Assembly (NCBI RefSeq): GCF_023656565.1
Contig: NZ_JAMOKG010000002.1
Coordinates: 501,619-565,618 of the forward strand
Direction: 5' to 3'
Source of the DNA: Flavobacterium tyrosinilyticum
GTDB lineage: Bacteria; Bacteroidota; Bacteroidia; Flavobacteriales; Flavobacteriaceae
Length of the DNA stretch: 64,000 nucleotides
Shown: piece by piece, positions 17,367 to 24,722 of the stretch
Layout of the letters: each line of letters opens with the position of its first letter
Numbering within the stretch: the stretch's first letter is position 1
Translations under genes and position numbers: made by a program
Notes under the pieces: generated by a model
Seen by the model: the letters and a program-made list of their open reading frames with translations, nothing else
Told to the model about the DNA's origin: nothing
Databases searched by the model: none

Positions 17367-17672
17367 TATGTAAGTTTTTTTAGTGTCAATACTATTAGGA
17401 CTTAAGGCAACTTGCAAATAGGACTATTTTCAGCTAAACGAAAATACGACTAAAATGTTGACTTTTTAAAAAGTCTTTTCCTAGTCCTAGACTAAAGGTT
17501 TCAATGTCAATAAATATTTTTTTTCAACTCTTTAATTTTTTTAATTAAGTCATTTAAATAAAAAAAATATTTCAAGTATTTTTCATATAATTGAAGACTA
17601 TTATTTTTTGGAAAAAAAAAATGTAATTGACTAGTTTATCCCTTAATACCAAAAAAATCTATTACGTGCAGT

Positions 17673-18128
17673 TTATTGTTTTGAACTATAATATTGTAAA
17701 ACAAATGAAATTACCAAAATAAGAAATCCAATAATACCAATCATTCCATTTTCTGTATGCTTTACAATGCTTTTAAGTATTTTGATTGTAATTTCAATTA
17801 ATATTATTAAGGCAGTCCAAACTACAAATGAACCAAATATTGCGATAATTATAATTCCGTATTTTTCGACTATGGCGTTGAATATTAAATATGCAAAAGC
17901 AAAACTTGGAATATAGAAAATCAACATAATTCTCCCTAAAAAACCAAAACAACCAATTTTGCTTAGAATGCTAGTTTTGCCCGAACCCTCCCCTGGAATA
18001 TCGGGATTTAATGTCTTATTTGAATTAAGAAGATATTTTTGAAACTTTATTAAATTATCTAACTTAATTGCTTCAACCGATACAAGAAATGTCCCTAAAA
18101 TATTGAGAATAAGAAGTATTATATTCAT
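17673..18128 (-). CDS. Hypothetical membrane protein (151 aa)
   Basis: Four probable membrane segments at about 2-18, 62-82, 90-115 and 128-145. A loop after the first segment contains NPDIPGEGSGKTS, which includes GEGSGKTS, reminiscent of a Walker A P-loop. No Walker B or further nucleotide-binding features follow, so ATP binding is not claimed. Family not recognised. A 255-base spacer without genes separates it from the HNH gene downstream. Confidence 0.6.
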   Translation of the reverse strand: MNIILLILNILGTFLVSVEAIKLDNLIKFQKYLLNSNKTLNPDIPGEGSGKTSILSKIGCFGFLGRIMLIFYIPSFAFAYLIFNAIVEKYGIIIIAIFGSFVVWTALIILIEITIKILKSIVKHTENGMIGIIGFLILVISFVLQYYSSKQ

Positions 18129-18249
18129 TTAATATTACATTATAATTATTTTAAAGTTACTAGTGTATTTTGAGCTAAACGAAAATACAATGAAAAAGAA
18201 AATTACACTAAATTAAAAATTGCGCACAATTATACTAAAACAATGTAAT

Positions 18250-19041
18250 TTATTTTAAGAATATGAATTTTCTATGGTACTCTAAATATTTTTTAGATTC
18301 TTGGAAAACTTTAATTTTCATGTTTTCATAAATACCCAATTTTTCTGCATTTATAAGTCGGCTTGAAATTTTAATTTTTCCATTATTTTTAAAAGTTATG
18401 TAACCTAAATCAAAAATTTTATCATACGTAGGTGCTAATAACAGTCCATTAAATTTGTCCAATCTCTCAAAATTATTTGAGAATTTCCAAGGTTTAATAT
18501 GTGATGCAATTAAAACATTTATTAGCTCATAGTTTGTTAAACAGCAATTTTTATATAAATCTATTAAGTTCTTTCTGTAAATACCTTGTCCAATTCTGCT
18601 TAATATAATATTCTCTTTTTCTGTTTTATGCAATGAATTTGCTGATTTTACTTTTTGAATTTCACGTTCTGCATTGACTACGCTTCTATTTTCTACATTA
18701 TAACTTATAATTTCAGGTTTATTTATTCGTATTAAAATCTGCGTTTGTAAAACTAATATTGAAAGTTCATCAAGATATATTTTTCCCTCATTAGTAACTT
18801 CCCATTTATCTTTATTACTATTTGTTAAATAATCTTCTTTAACTAAGTGACTTCGAACGAAAGCTAATTCATTTCTCCATTTTTCCTCAGTTCTTGAAGG
18901 TAAATTTTTAAAGTCATTTTCATTAAGTATTATTATATTATTTTCAAGAATGAAATTTAACACTTCGTTTTTAGATGCATTATAATTTAAGTTTTTAAGC
19001 GCAAAAAGTATTAAAAATCTATTCTGTTGTTCTTTATTCAT
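18250..19041 (-). CDS. HNH endonuclease (HNH_2-like) with N-terminal winged-helix region (263 aa)
   Basis: The first ~100 residues look like a winged helix (RSHLVKEDYLTNSNKDKWEVTNEGK). The C-terminal domain has IASHIKPWKF (H181), RLDKFNGLLLAP (N198) and TYDKIFDLGYITF, the HNH_2 pattern. In many members a histidine precedes the final Asp-x-x-Phe-Asp, where this one has tyrosine. A DNA-recognition plus HNH arrangement suggests restriction of foreign DNA. Neighbouring genes do not overlap, so it is probably independent. Confidence 0.75.
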   Translation of the reverse strand: MNKEQQNRFLILFALKNLNYNASKNEVLNFILENNIIILNENDFKNLPSRTEEKWRNELAFVRSHLVKEDYLTNSNKDKWEVTNEGKIYLDELSILVLQTQILIRINKPEIISYNVENRSVVNAEREIQKVKSANSLHKTEKENIILSRIGQGIYRKNLIDLYKNCCLTNYELINVLIASHIKPWKFSNNFERLDKFNGLLLAPTYDKIFDLGYITFKNNGKIKISSRLINAEKLGIYENMKIKVFQESKKYLEYHRKFIFLK

Positions 19042-19233
19042 ATTTGATTATTTAAAATATAACATAAATTTTCACGGCTCAAGTAGTACGCAAATTATCA
19101 ACACGAAAATACGTTGAAAATGTTAATTTCACTAGATTGCTTTTTAATCATTTTGGGAACAATAATAAATTATTTATCAAAGATTATATTCTGTATTTTT
19201 ATTCTTCTTTTTTTCTAATAGAAATATTCCGAC

Positions 19234-19722
19234 TTAATTAATTCTTTTCATAATCTCAATAATTCGAAAACATTCACTCATTAAAGCTGAATCTTTTATT
19301 TGAGCTGTTTTATACGGCTTAACAGAGGAAAGACTAGGTTTGAGTCTATCAACTTCTCGTCCAGATTGTTTTTTTGTAGATGCTCCAGTTGGATGGTCTG
19401 TATTTGTTCTTATTTTATTTGAAAGCTCCTTTTTCGTATTTTCATGTTTTGTCCAATTCTTCGCAAATACTATCATTTTATCTAATACCTCAATTTTCTC
19501 TTTGTCTTCATCATTAGATAAAGAATGATTATTTGAAAATGAATTAAGTTTTGCTAATTGCGATTTTGTTGCTTTTTCAAGTGCAACATACCTAAGAGCC
19601 TCGTCAAATCCTTCAGGTTTTTTATCTTTTAAAATATACTTATCAATATTCTTTTTAAGTTGGTCTAATACACTTGGAGGTATTGTGATTAATTCATTTT
19701 GTTCCATATTTCTCTTTATCAT
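19234..19722 (-). CDS. Hypothetical protein (162 aa)
   Basis: Lys/Asn/Ser-rich and hydrophilic, with a low-complexity middle (about 110-130) and no recognised domain. A second ATG at 19707 (MEQNELITIPP) is an equally plausible start. It lies between the HNH gene and a hairpin-rich spacer. It could be a small DNA- or protein-binding factor, but nothing in the sequence shows it. Confidence 0.5.
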   Translation of the reverse strand: MIKRNMEQNELITIPPSVLDQLKKNIDKYILKDKKPEGFDEALRYVALEKATKSQLAKLNSFSNNHSLSNDEDKEKIEVLDKMIVFAKNWTKHENTKKELSNKIRTNTDHPTGASTKKQSGREVDRLKPSLSSVKPYKTAQIKDSALMSECFRIIEIMKRIN

Positions 19723-20066
19723 AAATATCTAAGAAAAGATGATAACTCATTATTTTTTAAGTCAAAAAAAATCCAAAAATTTTTTTTTTGATTTTGGATT
19801 CTTTTTCTTGGATTTTGGAAAATTCTGGTAAAAAATGAAAATATATTCGCACGCCTAATCGTTGGTGTACACTTTTAAAATAGGCATTTAAAAAGTGGAG
19901 TCATGGATTCTCCAGAGAATCATACTTTTAGTAGAGTTGTTTTGAAGAGATACTGAAAAAAATCTTTTTTCTAGAATTAGTTATTAAGATAAATGAGTTT
20001 AATTTAGACTCATCTTTATTATATTTAGCGCTTATTAAAATTAAAATCTTTTTAAAAGCATAGTTT
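19723..20066. other. Gene-free spacer (344 bp) with palindromes
   Basis: No convincing gene. It holds a hairpin AATCCAAAA (19770-19778) / TTTTGGATT (19792-19800) with T-rich flanks that would terminate minus-strand transcription, an arm pair CACTTTTAAA / TTTAAAAAGTG around 19869-19898, and the perfect palindrome GATTCTCCAGAGAATC at 19906-19921. The latter could be a protein-binding site. Confidence 0.5.
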
Positions 20067-20681
20067 ATGGATGACTTCGAAAAATTTTTGAATGAAAATT
20101 ATTCTTTTGATTCAAGCCCTCGGGAAATTGCTTCTATTCATGAAGCTGGTCATGCAATCATATATCACTTAATGAATTGTAGTATAGATAGTATAAATAT
20201 TCATAATAATGGAGATGGAATCGTTAACTGCCCTGTTTATACGCCACGAAACTTCCTTAAATCTCATGATACTTTAGATATTGAAATGTATAATTATGGA
20301 CTATTATGCTTTTCAGGTTATATTGCTGAGTCTAAATTTTCAGATTTGGTTTTAGATATTGGACACCTATATAACTTAAAAGATGTTCAAGAAGGGAATG
20401 ATTTTACAGATTATAGAGATGAAATGGAATTTGTTAATTATAAAATCGATGAAGAAAAATTTGATTTTGATTATTTTGAGAATATCTACAATGAGACCGA
20501 TACTTTAATCAATAATGATTTGATATGGAAAGCGATAAATAAATTATCCGAAGAACTAATTAAAGATGAAGATGGAATGCTGTTGGGATATAGAGTACAT
20601 GAGATTTTAAATGAATACATCCCTAGAGACAATAGTCAAAAGGTTTATGGAGTTCCTATTGATTTTTCGTTTATGGATTAA
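20067..20681 (+). CDS. Putative zinc metalloprotease with HEAGH motif (204 aa)
   Basis: The segment IASIHEAGHAIIYHLM carries the HExxH zinc motif (H25, E26, H29) in the exact HEAGH form of FtsH-type (M41) peptidases. YGLLCFSGYIAESKF and the downstream GNDFTD (a candidate Asp ligand) also fit an M41-like fold. There is no AAA+ domain and no membrane segment, unlike FtsH. The rest is strongly acidic. It is the only + strand gene among minus-strand cargo. Possible roles, such as repressor or toxin cleavage, are inference. Confidence 0.65.
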   Translation: MDDFEKFLNENYSFDSSPREIASIHEAGHAIIYHLMNCSIDSINIHNNGDGIVNCPVYTPRNFLKSHDTLDIEMYNYGLLCFSGYIAESKFSDLVLDIGHLYNLKDVQEGNDFTDYRDEMEFVNYKIDEEKFDFDYFENIYNETDTLINNDLIWKAINKLSEELIKDEDGMLLGYRVHEILNEYIPRDNSQKVYGVPIDFSFMD

Positions 20682-20702
20682 TAAGAATAGATTTTGTAAA
20701 AA

Positions 20703-20864
20703 TTAGCCCTTTTGTAAATTATAATACTTGCCATTTACAAACAGGGCTTTAACTCCCATTTTGATGCATATCTGATTCACCTCCCCAGTTGTAAGATTAT
20801 CAGCATCTTTAACATTAAAAATATATTCCTTTCTGTCTTCTTGATGTTTGATTTTAATTTGCAT
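20703..20864 (-). CDS. Small hypothetical protein after the recombinase (53 aa)
   Basis: Reads MQIKIKHQEDRKEYIFNVKD to a TAA at 20703, beginning 4 bases after the recombinase stop. The end VNGKYYNLQKG suggests a small beta-strand protein. The tight spacing implies translational coupling with the small serine recombinase, perhaps as an accessory factor. No family recognised. Confidence 0.55.
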   Translation of the reverse strand: MQIKIKHQEDRKEYIFNVKDADNLTTGEVNQICIKMGVKALFVNGKYYNLQKG

Positions 20865-20868
20865 AGCT

Positions 20869-21492
20869 TTAATTTTGTTTTTGAAGAATGCTAACTACTT
20901 TTTTTACTGTATTAGCAGAAACTTTATAATCATTATCGGAAGCCAATTTTGCAATTTGCCTAAGTGAAAGAGTTGGATTGGTTTTTAAAGACTTAACCAC
21001 TCTCTTATGTTTTAATAGTGTTTCTTCTGCTGAATCAGTTGTTCCTTTCACTCGCCCTTTATAGACCCCACGAAGCTTACTTTGAGCAATTCCTTCAGCT
21101 TGTCTTTCTAAAAGTGAAGATTTTTCTAGGCTTGAAAGCTCTGATAGGATTGTTGTAATTAGATTAAAAACAGGATTGGCTTTGCCATTAATCATGGACT
21201 CTAAACCTAAATTATCTATTTTAACTACAACACTTTTATCATAGAAGTACTGAAGCGTTTGAAGTACATTGATAGTTGACCTTCCACATCTGTCAATAGC
21301 ATGGTAAGAGACGTAATTTATCTCTCCCGCTTCAACGGCTTCCATCAGTCTTCTACCTTGTGGTCTCTCGTTGAATGGAACAGAACCACTTATCGTATCA
21401 ATAAATAGTATTTCATCAGGATGGGCTTTTGCCATCTGGCGCAAATTAGATTGTTGAGCCGTACTTTGTCTGATGTATCTAGCTTTTTTCAT
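20869..21492 (-). CDS. Small serine recombinase (resolvase/invertase family)
   Basis: 207 residues. The nucleophile serine is S10 in YIRQST, and the conserved active-site region DRCGRSTINVLQTLQYF is present. A C-terminal helix-turn-helix (LSLRQIAKLASDNDYKVSANTVKKVVS) would bind the recombination site. Such enzymes resolve multimers or invert segments. The motif order fits a resolvase more than a large integrase. A nearby inverted repeat (21524-21554) is a candidate site. Confidence 0.85.
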   Translation of the reverse strand: MKKARYIRQSTAQQSNLRQMAKAHPDEILFIDTISGSVPFNERPQGRRLMEAVEAGEINYVSYHAIDRCGRSTINVLQTLQYFYDKSVVVKIDNLGLESMINGKANPVFNLITTILSELSSLEKSSLLERQAEGIAQSKLRGVYKGRVKGTTDSAEETLLKHKRVVKSLKTNPTLSLRQIAKLASDNDYKVSANTVKKVVSILQKQN

Positions 21493-21523
21493 AAGGGTAT
21501 AAATTGATGTTTTTTATGAGTAG

Positions 21524-21554
21524 TGTGCAATTTTTGGGTGGTGTATATTGCACA
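21524..21554. promoter_or_regulatory. Inverted repeat upstream of the small serine recombinase
   Basis: TGTGCAAT (21524-21531) and ATTGCACA (21547-21554) are perfect complements. A third TTGCACA occurs at 21622-21628. Located 32 bases before the recombinase start, it may be an operator or part of a res-type site. Confidence 0.45.
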
Positions 21555-21646
21555 ATTTATTTTATTAAAAATACTAATTGATAAAATTATTTAATGTGTA
21601 CTGTATGGTTATAATCTAATTTTGCACAGATTGAAGATTATTTACC

Positions 21647-21949
21647 TTAAATCCAATCAATGATAGGAACCAGCATATCACAGTATGCACCTTCATAAGT
21701 CTTGACTACTTCACGATTTTTGTTGATGAATATTATTGTATAATCATCAATCCATCTCAGGCAAACTTTAACCCATCCTTTATGAACTAATCCATTAACT
21801 TTAAAAGATACACCTCCTTCAAATTCCTTAGATTCACTGATAGCACAATAGCTATTTGCTCCCCATGCCATAAGTGCTGAGCGGTCAGCGTAGTTAATTT
21901 GATTTATTATTGTTTTTGCGATTTCCATTGTTCTTGATGAAGTTTCCAT
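21647..21949 (-). CDS. Hypothetical protein (100 aa)
   Basis: No family recognised. The sequence METSSRTMEIAKTIINQI then INYADRSALMAWGANSY and WIDDYTIIFINKNREVVKTYEGAY suggests a small alpha/beta protein. It follows the 107-aa gene by 18 bases on the same strand, forming a two-gene unit that runs from the XRE-controlled divergent promoter toward the recombinase. Confidence 0.6.
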   Translation of the reverse strand: METSSRTMEIAKTIINQINYADRSALMAWGANSYCAISESKEFEGGVSFKVNGLVHKGWVKVCLRWIDDYTIIFINKNREVVKTYEGAYCDMLVPIIDWI

Positions 21950-21967
21950 TTTGTACTTTATTAAATG

Positions 21968-22291
21968 TTAGTCTAAAGCTCCAAAGCCTCTTATAAATCC
22001 CTCTGTTGAAGTTTGATTATAAAAGCTTTCAAATTGTATTGCAATTACTGATTCTGTTTTGAAAAGTTCAGCAAGTGCTTTAATGGATTTTGCCCCAACA
22101 ATACCAGCTTTAGTCCAAACCTGATTAATACGGAAATCATTTCCTTTTCTTTCCTCTTCCAAAATTGCATTACCAAACTCTTTCAAGTTAGAATAAGGTC
22201 TGTAACCATTTTTAGTAACCAACTGAAGAGTTAAACCTCTTAAGTTTTCTTTTATATCTTTAATTTCAGATTTAAATTCAGTTGCTATCAT
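21968..22291 (-). CDS. Hypothetical protein, first gene after the divergent XRE promoter (107 aa)
   Basis: A soluble, mixed-charge small protein with no recognised domain (IKENLRGLTLQLVTKNGYRPY; VWTKAGIVGAKSIKALAELF). It is transcribed divergently from the XRE regulator across a 131-base region packed with repeated TTACTT motifs, so it is probably repressed by that regulator. The pair 21968/21647 could be a toxin-antitoxin or element-maintenance unit, but no motif supports this. Confidence 0.6.
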   Translation of the reverse strand: MIATEFKSEIKDIKENLRGLTLQLVTKNGYRPYSNLKEFGNAILEEERKGNDFRINQVWTKAGIVGAKSIKALAELFKTESVIAIQFESFYNQTSTEGFIRGFGALD

Positions 22292-22400
22292 AAATCAAGT
22301 TTTACTTCATTAATATAATACAAAGTAAAGCTTTGTTTTATTAATAAGCAAATATTACTTCATTTATTTTTCTAAAAATAAAGTTTTACTTTATTTTTGT
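22292..22400. promoter_or_regulatory. Divergent control region with repeated operator-like motif
   Basis: The motif TTACTTNATT appears about three times in direct orientation (near 22304, 22354 and 22387) and once as a reverse complement within CAAAGTAAAG (about 22321). A similar TTTTACTTTAATT recurs downstream of the XRE gene near 22773. Repetition between divergent genes suggests XRE-protein operators. Confidence 0.5.
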
Positions 22401-22408
22401 TATATTTG
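22401..22408 (+). promoter_or_regulatory. Predicted -7 element for the XRE regulator gene
   Basis: TATATTTG, an exact TAnnTTTG match, ends 14 bases before the ATG at 22423. It directly abuts the last operator-like repeat, which fits autorepression. Confidence 0.6.
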
Positions 22409-22422
22409 TAAAAAATATAAAT

Positions 22423-22704
22423 ATGGAAATTCTAAGATTAAAAGAAATAATGAATCAAAAGGGTGTTAGCAGAGAAGACCTTGCTAGTAAGGTTGGTGTT
22501 AGTATGACCACAATAAGTAATATTAACTCTGAAAAAAATTTACCGACAATAAATTTACTATTACAAATTGCTGAAGCTTTGGATGTTGATATTAGAGAAA
22601 TGTTTGTACCAACAAAAGGAAGCTCAGTCACCCAAAATGAAGTTGACCAAGCTAAAAGGTTGTTTGAAAAAGGATTGAATCTACTAAATGGTATTGTTAA
22701 TTAA
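22423..22704 (+). CDS. XRE-family helix-turn-helix regulator (93 aa)
   Basis: Residues 5-60 form a classic HTH_3 domain: LKEIMNQKGVSREDLASKVG, then VSMTTISNINSEKNLPTINLLLQIAEALDVDIREMF. The C-terminal tail (about 65-93) may be a dimerisation helix. It is likely the local repressor of its own promoter and of the divergent 107-aa/100-aa genes, by analogy with phage-type and restriction-controller proteins. Its position between maintenance genes and the defence run makes a controller role possible. Confidence 0.85.
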   Translation: MEILRLKEIMNQKGVSREDLASKVGVSMTTISNINSEKNLPTINLLLQIAEALDVDIREMFVPTKGSSVTQNEVDQAKRLFEKGLNLLNGIVN

Positions 22705-22775
22705 AACAACGCACCTAAACACTACATTTTTATAAGTAAAATATGCTGTTTTTAATTAAAATTTGTTTTTTAGTT

Positions 22776-24722
22776 TTACTTTAATTCACTTTTTAATAAA
22801 TCAATCATATCGCTATTATGTTGTGTAATTGCTTTTTCATTCCATTCTTTAATAGAATCATCCATCATTACATACTGTTTAATACTATCTATATTTTTTA
22901 AATAGAATTCTTTTTTATTAGAAGGGGAAAAATTACTCAAACGTGAATTTTTACTGTGACTAATTAAACATAAATTTCCAAAACAATTCAGAATTCCTAA
23001 ATCATCCATTTTAGGGAATCCCTCCATTGGTGTTTGCGGATAGTAATGTTCAACAGAGCTTCTAGCACTAAAATCATAATTTTTTATTTTAGCGTCATTG
23101 TGAGCTAATTTTTTCCAAAGCAAATAATCAATATAGTTGAATAATAAGTTATTAGTAATCTTGCCAAATGTGAGTTTATCTTCATCTATATCTGTGTCCC
23201 AATCTGGAATTTTTAATGTTTCAGGTTTAAAAATCATTGGATAATAATCTTTAGAATCTTTCGCAAGGAATCTTTTAAAAACAAACGATTTAACAGTCTT
23301 TTCAAGATATTTAATATATTCTGAACCAATGATTTCATCTTGATAAAAAAGATAGTACATAGAAGCATTTAACCAATATTTATAAACCATTGTAGGTGCT
23401 GAAATATGAAACATTGCCAAAAGCATTAATAGAGTCCTGTTTTCATCCAGTGCTTGCTCATTATTTTCCAAACTAAATGTATTAACATAGCTTACCTTAT
23501 TGTCTTTGTACCATTTTAGTCTTTTTAAACTCCATTTATCCGTTCCACCAATAAACTCCCTTTTAATGATATTTCTATCGAAAAGAAATTTTGATTTTAA
23601 TAGACTGAATGCATAATCTTTTACAAATGAAATTTTCTCTTCATCTTCTTTAAGTAATTTCAATTTTTTCTTAAATTCATCTACTAATTTTTTATCATCT
23701 AATGGAATATCTTCTTTGTCTTGTATCCTCAATACATGTAATAAAAAATTCTGAAAATTTATAACAGATGTGAATCGGTCTGGACTTTCATCAGTTTCCC
23801 TTTGCTCTGATTTAAAAGTTTTTCCAGCTATTATTTCATCTATGGTTAATGGGGCATCACTTTCTAAAGAAAAATTTAGATGTGAATCAATTTTGGATTT
23901 TAAATCATCAAAATTTCGATGCTGAAACTGATTCCAATCATTATGTCCAAAAATGATATTTCTTTGATTTGTATTAAACCCATATTGAACATATCGTTCC
24001 ATATTAGAACATGCTTCCCATATTAAATGAAAAAGATTGTTACACTTTAACTTTTCATATTCATCTTTAATTAAATTAAGAACAGATAATAATTCAGCTT
24101 TTAAAACTTCATGTTTTTCTAATTGTTCCCCTCGACTATTCATTATCTCAAAATAATGATTGAGATTAGTGTCATGTGGAACTGGAACACGAATAATTTT
24201 TACGTTTTCATATAAGAACTTTGCAAAAGCATTAATTGGAACTTTTTCTTCATCCAATCTCTTAGTTAATATATTATCAGCTAACTCGTATGCTTCCTTA
24301 ATTCCTGTATTATATTCTTTATGGTTTTCAAAATGGTCTTCAAAAACAGCTTTCAATGTTTCTGTTGAATTTTTTCTACTGTCGAAAGCTAAATTCAACT
24401 TTTTAAACCAATCAAGTTCATAGTTATGCTTGTTCCTGATTACTGAAGTCAAAATTGATAATGTTGTCAGTCTTTGTTGTCCATCAATAGTCTCATAAAC
24501 GATTGTGTTATTTTGCTCTCTTTCATATACAACCAAAGTTCCGATATAGTAATTTATCGGTAGCTGACTTCCTTTCGGTATATAGTCAATAATGTCTTGA
24601 ATCAACTGAGTAATTTGCTCTTCTCCCCATGCGTAATTTCTCTGATATGAAGGAATAACATATTGACTATCTCCGTCCAATAATTTTTCAATTGAAAATT
24701 CAGGTATATTATTATTGCGCAT
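22776..24722 (-). CDS. GmrSD-like protein: DUF262 N-terminal plus HNH-type (DUF1524-like) C-terminal domain (648 aa)
   Basis: The N-terminal DUF262 domain has VIPSYQRNYAW (22-32) and YETIDGQQRLTTL (77-89), the ParB/Srx-like nucleotide-binding DGQQR motif of GmrS. The C-terminal region has SVEHYYPQTP and GNLCLISHSKNSRLSNFSPSNK, matching the DUF1524 His-Asn-His nuclease. This is the single-chain GmrSD arrangement known for type IV restriction of modified DNA. The start overlaps the preceding DUF262 gene by 11 bases, so the two are translationally coupled and may act together. It is the last gene of the nine-gene run. Confidence 0.87.
   Translation of the reverse strand: MRNNNIPEFSIEKLLDGDSQYVIPSYQRNYAWGEEQITQLIQDIIDYIPKGSQLPINYYIGTLVVYEREQNNTIVYETIDGQQRLTTLSILTSVIRNKHNYELDWFKKLNLAFDSRKNSTETLKAVFEDHFENHKEYNTGIKEAYELADNILTKRLDEEKVPINAFAKFLYENVKIIRVPVPHDTNLNHYFEIMNSRGEQLEKHEVLKAELLSVLNLIKDEYEKLKCNNLFHLIWEACSNMERYVQYGFNTNQRNIIFGHNDWNQFQHRNFDDLKSKIDSHLNFSLESDAPLTIDEIIAGKTFKSEQRETDESPDRFTSVINFQNFLLHVLRIQDKEDIPLDDKKLVDEFKKKLKLLKEDEEKISFVKDYAFSLLKSKFLFDRNIIKREFIGGTDKWSLKRLKWYKDNKVSYVNTFSLENNEQALDENRTLLMLLAMFHISAPTMVYKYWLNASMYYLFYQDEIIGSEYIKYLEKTVKSFVFKRFLAKDSKDYYPMIFKPETLKIPDWDTDIDEDKLTFGKITNNLLFNYIDYLLWKKLAHNDAKIKNYDFSARSSVEHYYPQTPMEGFPKMDDLGILNCFGNLCLISHSKNSRLSNFSPSNKKEFYLKNIDSIKQYVMMDDSIKEWNEKAITQHNSDMIDLLKSELK

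Noticed and set aside
17700..18128. Walker A motif in the 151-aa membrane protein as evidence for an ATPase
   Set aside because: GEGSGKTS is isolated, with no Walker B or other nucleotide-binding features.
21647..22291. Toxin-antitoxin pair
   Set aside because: Gene size and coupling fit, but no toxin or antitoxin motif is recognisable, so they are left as hypotheticals.
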